DNA of 64,000 nt from UBA1723 sp045642085 (lineage in GTDB: Bacteria; Bacteroidota; Bacteroidia; Bacteroidales; Paludibacteraceae), in the NCBI GenBank assembly GCA_045642085.1, contig JAZUIF010000040.1:102195-166194 (forward strand), in the 5' to 3' direction. The notes under the pieces were generated by a model, which saw only the letters and a program-made list of their open reading frames with translations, searched no databases and was not told the origin of the DNA. This document shows positions 59,884 through 64,000 of this stretch, piece after piece (positions within the stretch are counted from its first letter, which is position 1; each line of letters starts with the position of its first letter). The translations under genes were made by a program, and so were the position numbers.

Positions 59884-62800
59884 TTATTTCACAATCATCT
59901 TTACTCCGTTCACCATGTAAACGCCAGATTGAAGTCCGATCAAAGCATCCTTGAATTCAACCTGCTTCCTCAACAATGCTCCGTTAGTGCTATACACGTC
60001 GACCAACTCATTTTGATTGAAGCTATTTACATTCTTCACATCTGTAGGATCTTTGACTGTGAGCTTAACAGTATTAGACTCTGCTGTTATATCTCCTGCA
60101 GTTATATTAGCACCACCAATCTTAAGATCACCAGTTTCGATATCCTTCTCTACTACACAACGGTATTGTAAAACTTTCTCTGAACTTATTTCTGGAATTT
60201 CAAATTTAAGAACTCTAGTGTTCTCATCAAAAGAAGCACCTGTTCCTTCCAAATCAGCGATCAGTTTCATACCCTTTGGTAGAGTATCCGTAAATACAAC
60301 CTTTTTATAACAGTTAGTCTTAATTGGCGATGTTCCCTGAATTCTACGCCAAGTGTATCCATCCCACTGCTCCACAAGAACTCTATCGAAACCTACGACA
60401 TCTTCATCACAAGAGTGACGAGCATATTTAGTAAGGTCCTCACCTAAATTACCCTCATTGTACCAACCTGGAGAGACAAGAGTATAATTCTCTGATTGTC
60501 CATCCAGACTTTCAATTGAGACATCCTTAGAGAATGACCAATCCTCACTTCGTCGATCAAGGAATGACATCACAGACATTCCTTTCCAAATTTGAGTGTA
60601 TCGTGTTCTATAGAAAAGTGGTCCCCACACACCCTTATGGATTAGATACTTATTACCAAGACATTTATTCAGATGAGATGTTGTCACACTTAATATATTA
60701 GGAAATTTAGTAATAATACGTTTATTCCATTTTCCATTTTCATCCTCACCTGGTTCTAGATCCTCTACTTCAAATTCTACGCTTTTACCTTCCTCATAAC
60801 TTCCATACTTTTCAGCATCCCTTTGGTTGTCAAATGTCAATTGGAAACCATCTCTATTCTCTTCTGAGTATACGCCACAAGTGTCATAAAGGAAATATGA
60901 TACACGATAATCACCCATATTGACATAAGCTTCAGACGCATCATGAAATAGTCTATAGTATTGGAATGAATTTGTACCATAGCTATCCAGATAATTACCG
61001 TATGACAAACGTACATTTTCACGTCCTCCGCACAACATATTTGTTTTCGCCGGAGTAATGCTGATCACAAAATCTACTGTGTCGTTTACAGCAACCTCTG
61101 TTGCGCTAACCTGTTTCTCAAGAGAGATTGGAGCATCAAGGATGTCAACCAAGTTGCGTTCCATAGTGTATGTAGCGTTGTTTGGATACTCATTGCTAAT
61201 CCATTCGTCAAAATTAGAACCGCTTATTGTACTTGTCAAGGCGACGCGTCTGTTAAGAGTGTCCTTTACTGATACAGTGAAGCTTACACTATCCATAGTA
61301 GCGTCTAGCTTACCAGTCTTAAATCCAGGAATATCACCAATCTTCCAAATGACAGAGTGAGATGACGCATTATAAACGCCACCCTTAGTTGCACTCACAA
61401 ACTCATAATTAGGATCCAACTGTGTAGTGATAACAGCAGACTTAGCATCCGCAGTTCCATAGTTACGACACTGCACACCATAAGTGACTTTATCTCCTTT
61501 ATATGCGAAAGTCTTGTCGACAGACATATATACCTTAACATTGGCACCTGGCTTCATATCCATAGGAGCAGCAAGGTTTCCTGAAGTGACCAACATTCCA
61601 AGAGTACGGAACCAACCATGAAAATATTTTGGTGTGCTATTGATATATCTGTCATCATCTGTCAAATCTTCGGATTCCGCAGAAGCATCATCCCATGCTA
61701 GTTCGCACTCACGATAGATATCGCCAAGCAACTCCAAATCTCCCAATGCGACAACCGACGGGCCACTACATCCTAATGCATAATTGGCATTATAGTGAGC
61801 CATTGGTGTACCATCCATATTGTAACACATCTTAATCTGTGCAGGCCCAAACCAACTGAGTGAATTAGGGTCGGGAAAGGCTCCAAGTTTCCCACATTCA
61901 ACGTCGCCATTTCTATCTTTAGGATTCTTCATCAATTCTGCATAACGAAGAGCCATGTCTTTCTCAAATGTATTAGCTACATCCTTAACCTGATGTGCCT
62001 TCGGATCCCACGTCGTCACAGGATTACCATGCCACAAATAATTCAATACCGTACGCCATGGAGTTCGAAAATCTTCACCTTCACTAAACTGATCAAACGA
62101 CACAACCGTATCGTTTTTTATATTAGTTTTTCCAATAGACGGATAAAGTCCCTGCTTGTAAGCTTCACCCATCAACCAATCTGAGGATGCCTCGGCTCTC
62201 TTATACTGATTGATTCTCCATTCATTGCATGGATCAGGATTTTTCTTGTTGTCTTCTTCAAGCCACTTTGCAAATTCATTATAATACGACGGAGCACAAT
62301 AATCGGTGAAAGAATATGCATCTCCACCTCCTCCTGATATATTACTATTCTGAGTAATGTCAGGGTATATGGTCTGTGTTGATCTCCAGTTCGTAAGTTC
62401 ATGACCCTTATTACCTCCCTTCACATATCCATCGATACCTATATCTCCACTCATGTGACCACCCATATATATAGATCCATCCAAGTTAGATGAAGTATAC
62501 ATAAAGGTATCAACAAAGGCAGAAAGGTAATCCTTAGCCATTTTTCTATAAGAGATAGTGTTTCCCTTGAAATCTTTAACAGGCTTGCCATCCTGCATCA
62601 TCGTGTCTCCCCACTGCTTGTGCGCGATCACAAGTGCCAAGGCGATATCCTCATCTCCATCTGTAGCTGATCCATCATAAGTTTTTGAATTTTCTTCTGC
62701 ATTTGCATAACAAGATGGCAAACCAACGCCAAACTCATAATCTTTGAAGTTGATTTCACCATCCTGATATCTTTCTACATTGGGGATTCTGTTGTCGTGA

Positions 62801-63252
62801 ATCCACATCCAAAGTCCATTAAATGTCGCCTGGTCAGCAAAGATAGCGGAAGCCAACAGCATATAGCCATCACCCTCCGTACAGAACTCCGCACCAGCGT
62901 TAGGAAGTTCGTCTCTTCCAAACTTTCTGAAGTTATTAAACGTGATGTAAGGGACTCCACAATGAGTGCCTCCATCATAACGGCAACGATGGCTCATGAT
63001 CTGATATGCCTCACGCATGGTTTTCTCCATGTCGGCATGAGTCACACCCTCTGCATTGTATTTTGCCAAAGTTTTTCCCTCTTTGTATTCCAAAAACTGA
63101 GGGAAAGGAAATGCTGGATTTCCCGAGTTGATGTCGATATTTATGTACTTTGATGTATCATAAGTGCTTGCAGCCATAAGATCTGTCTGTCCAATAGATA
63201 CACCCGCTAGAACCAAACCAGCTATCAGTCCTTTGATTTTTTGAATTGTCAT
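59884..63252 (-). CDS. GH8-like secreted glycoside hydrolase with DUF11 and T9SS domain, paralogue A
   Basis: 1122 residues. The same architecture as paralogue B: signal peptide (DLMAAS), GH8-like domain with CTEGDGYMLLASAIFADQAT and the standard DGSATDGDEDIALALVIAHK motif, then a DUF11-like repeat and T9SS tail. The Asp-rich motif is intact here, so this copy is the more likely active enzyme. The first roughly 60 residues and last roughly 60 residues are nearly identical to paralogue B at DNA level while the middle differs. It is the first gene of the operon; its promoter -7 box is at 63302-63309. Confidence 0.78.
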   Translation of the reverse strand: MTIQKIKGLIAGLVLAGVSIGQTDLMAASTYDTSKYINIDINSGNPAFPFPQFLEYKEGKTLAKYNAEGVTHADMEKTMREAYQIMSHRCRYDGGTHCGVPYITFNNFRKFGRDELPNAGAEFCTEGDGYMLLASAIFADQATFNGLWMWIHDNRIPNVERYQDGEINFKDYEFGVGLPSCYANAEENSKTYDGSATDGDEDIALALVIAHKQWGDTMMQDGKPVKDFKGNTISYRKMAKDYLSAFVDTFMYTSSNLDGSIYMGGHMSGDIGIDGYVKGGNKGHELTNWRSTQTIYPDITQNSNISGGGGDAYSFTDYCAPSYYNEFAKWLEEDNKKNPDPCNEWRINQYKRAEASSDWLMGEAYKQGLYPSIGKTNIKNDTVVSFDQFSEGEDFRTPWRTVLNYLWHGNPVTTWDPKAHQVKDVANTFEKDMALRYAELMKNPKDRNGDVECGKLGAFPDPNSLSWFGPAQIKMCYNMDGTPMAHYNANYALGCSGPSVVALGDLELLGDIYRECELAWDDASAESEDLTDDDRYINSTPKYFHGWFRTLGMLVTSGNLAAPMDMKPGANVKVYMSVDKTFAYKGDKVTYGVQCRNYGTADAKSAVITTQLDPNYEFVSATKGGVYNASSHSVIWKIGDIPGFKTGKLDATMDSVSFTVSVKDTLNRRVALTSTISGSNFDEWISNEYPNNATYTMERNLVDILDAPISLEKQVSATEVAVNDTVDFVISITPAKTNMLCGGRENVRLSYGNYLDSYGTNSFQYYRLFHDASEAYVNMGDYRVSYFLYDTCGVYSEENRDGFQLTFDNQRDAEKYGSYEEGKSVEFEVEDLEPGEDENGKWNKRIITKFPNILSVTTSHLNKCLGNKYLIHKGVWGPLFYRTRYTQIWKGMSVMSFLDRRSEDWSFSKDVSIESLDGQSENYTLVSPGWYNEGNLGEDLTKYARHSCDEDVVGFDRVLVEQWDGYTWRRIQGTSPIKTNCYKKVVFTDTLPKGMKLIADLEGTGASFDENTRVLKFEIPEISSEKVLQYRCVVEKDIETGDLKIGGANITAGDITAESNTVKLTVKDPTDVKNVNSFNQNELVDVYSTNGALLRKQVEFKDALIGLQSGVYMVNGVKMIVK

Positions 63253-63301
63253 ATTATAATTTTTCTAGTTTACTCGTAAACAAACTCTGTATTATCTTTT
63301 G

Positions 63302-63309
63302 CAAAATTA
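63302..63309 (-). promoter_or_regulatory. -7 box of the GH8-like operon
   Basis: TAATTTTG on the minus strand, 49 bases before the ATG at 63252. Confidence 0.55.
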
Positions 63310-63353
63310 CACAAATTTGCTTGAAAATCTTTATCTAACAATAATTTAGATAC

Positions 63354-63379
63354 AAAAAAACGCTGATTTTAACTCAGCG
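63354..63379 (-). terminator. Terminator of the lipoprotein gene at the window end
   Basis: CGCTGA (63361-63366) and TCAGCG (63374-63379), then seven T residues on the minus strand. It lies 36 bases past the stop. Confidence 0.85.
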
Positions 63380-63414
63380 CCATTTGTCAATCAAATTTAT
63401 CCAAAATATTTATC

Positions 63415-64000
63415 TTAATCAAAACTAGCTTCTATGGAATCTTTCTTTAAGATCGCCATGTCAATCGCTTCATCCATCAGTTGCTCATATCCAGGTATGG
63501 ATACTGGTGATGTACTCAATTTCTCTTCTTTATCCTCCAATTGAATCACCGAACCATCTGGACTAGCCCAAAAATAATACATTCCAGGAGCTGTTAATCC
63601 TGCATCATTAAGATAACGAAATCTGTACACATACTTGACTGCACAAATTCGTCTCTTACTTGCGACAACCAATTTTCTATCCAAAAATGAGATTAACGCA
63701 CTGTCTGTCTTAACATCTATAAAATATTGATCTATTTTTTTCAACTCATCAGACACGTCTTTCTTTCCTTGCGCACTATTCACCGTCTCTTCTATCAACG
63801 ACAATGTCACCTCCTGCATATGCAAATGCTGTTGGATGGCGTTATTAATATTATCGTATTCTGAAAGTGAATCTATAGCTTCAATAGAGATAAGTTCATA
63901 ACTTGAAGGATCTTTGATAATAGGTCTTAATGCCTTGAAAGCATTGGCTTCCAAAGTGGTTTCCGTACAGCTGCTAAAACATAAACAGGTAACGATAGAT
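63415..64000 (-). CDS. Lipoprotein of unknown function, 5' truncated by window edge
   Basis: The frame stays open to the end of the window, so the TTG at 63954 is not the start. Upstream codons read SIVTCLCFSSCTETTLEA, a signal-peptide end with a lipobox (FSSC). The mature protein (about 185 residues) has a helical N-terminal half (ALRPIIKDPSSYELISIEAI) and a beta-rich C-terminal half (RRICAVKYVYRFRYLNDAGL, GMYYFWASPDGSVIQL). No known family is recognised. It is separated from the GH8 operon by a terminator. Confidence 0.7.
   Translation of the reverse strand, partial: SIVTCLCFSSCTETTLEANAFKALRPIIKDPSSYELISIEAIDSLSEYDNINNAIQQHLHMQEVTLSLIEETVNSAQGKKDVSDELKKIDQYFIDVKTDSALISFLDRKLVVASKRRICAVKYVYRFRYLNDAGLTAPGMYYFWASPDGSVIQLEDKEEKLSTSPVSIPGYEQLMDEAIDMAILKKDSIEASFD

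Overview
The window looks like a Bacteroidales chromosome. The evidence is the Bacteroidetes-type promoter (-7 box TAnnTTTG, sometimes with TTTG about 20 bp upstream) in front of many genes, several type A C-terminal sorting domains and one type B sorting domain of the type IX secretion system (T9SS), a hybrid two-component regulator, a C10 peptidase, and an operon joining DAHP synthase to chorismate mutase. The secreted carbohydrate-active enzymes (GH8-like pair, GH2 beta-galactosidase with CBM6, SGNH esterases) suggest a polysaccharide-degrading, gut- or rumen-type organism. Genus cannot be fixed from sequence reading alone. No rRNA, tRNA, CRISPR array or complete insertion sequence was recognised.

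Layout. 1-4.7 kb: the 3' part of a secreted C10 peptidase, a decayed minus-strand gene, a DUF2023-flavodoxin operon flanked by a 23-bp direct repeat, a small lipoprotein with a consensus promoter, and an orphan ribbon-helix-helix protein. 4.7-6.9 kb: serC-serA. 7.0-14.2 kb: a tandem array of six DjlA-like loci (membrane segment, TerB-like domain, C-terminal J domain), reshuffled in architecture, one of them frameshifted. 14.2-19.9 kb: an MFS transporter, a repeat cluster and a hybrid two-component sensor/regulator. 19.9-22.6 kb: a HEPN-like protein and a secreted SGNH hydrolase. 22.7-32.7 kb: a VWA lipoprotein, then a PorP/SprF-OmpA-type B adhesin operon. 33-37 kb: a flippase, an unknown exported protein and a membrane-bound AraC regulator. 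37.3-41.5 kb: the pheA-aminotransferase-DAHP synthase/chorismate mutase-tyrA operon. 41.8-49.7 kb: secreted CotH, SGNH and GH2 proteins. 49.9-55.6 kb: housekeeping genes (porin-like protein, bcp, efp, tyrS, rfbB). 55.7-63.3 kb: a GH8-like pair with a FISUMP-domain protein. The window ends in a truncated lipoprotein gene.

Two observations stand out. First, the DjlA-like array is an expanded, apparently recombining family of membrane-anchored J-domain co-chaperones. Some members carry a second, HPD-less J-like domain or a second TerB domain; I cannot assign its function. Second, the aromatic amino-acid operon is preceded by an 18-residue leader peptide with six Phe and four Tyr codons, a rho-independent terminator and a mutually exclusive antiterminator. 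This is a textbook attenuator layout, rarely documented in this phylum.

Many secreted proteins here end in T9SS sorting domains. The PorP-like and OmpA-like proteins at 24-27 kb are probably the dedicated outer-membrane partners of the type B adhesin beside them. The HTCS at 16-20 kb and the AraC regulator at 36 kb are plausible controllers of the carbohydrate genes, but nothing in the sequence pairs them with particular targets.
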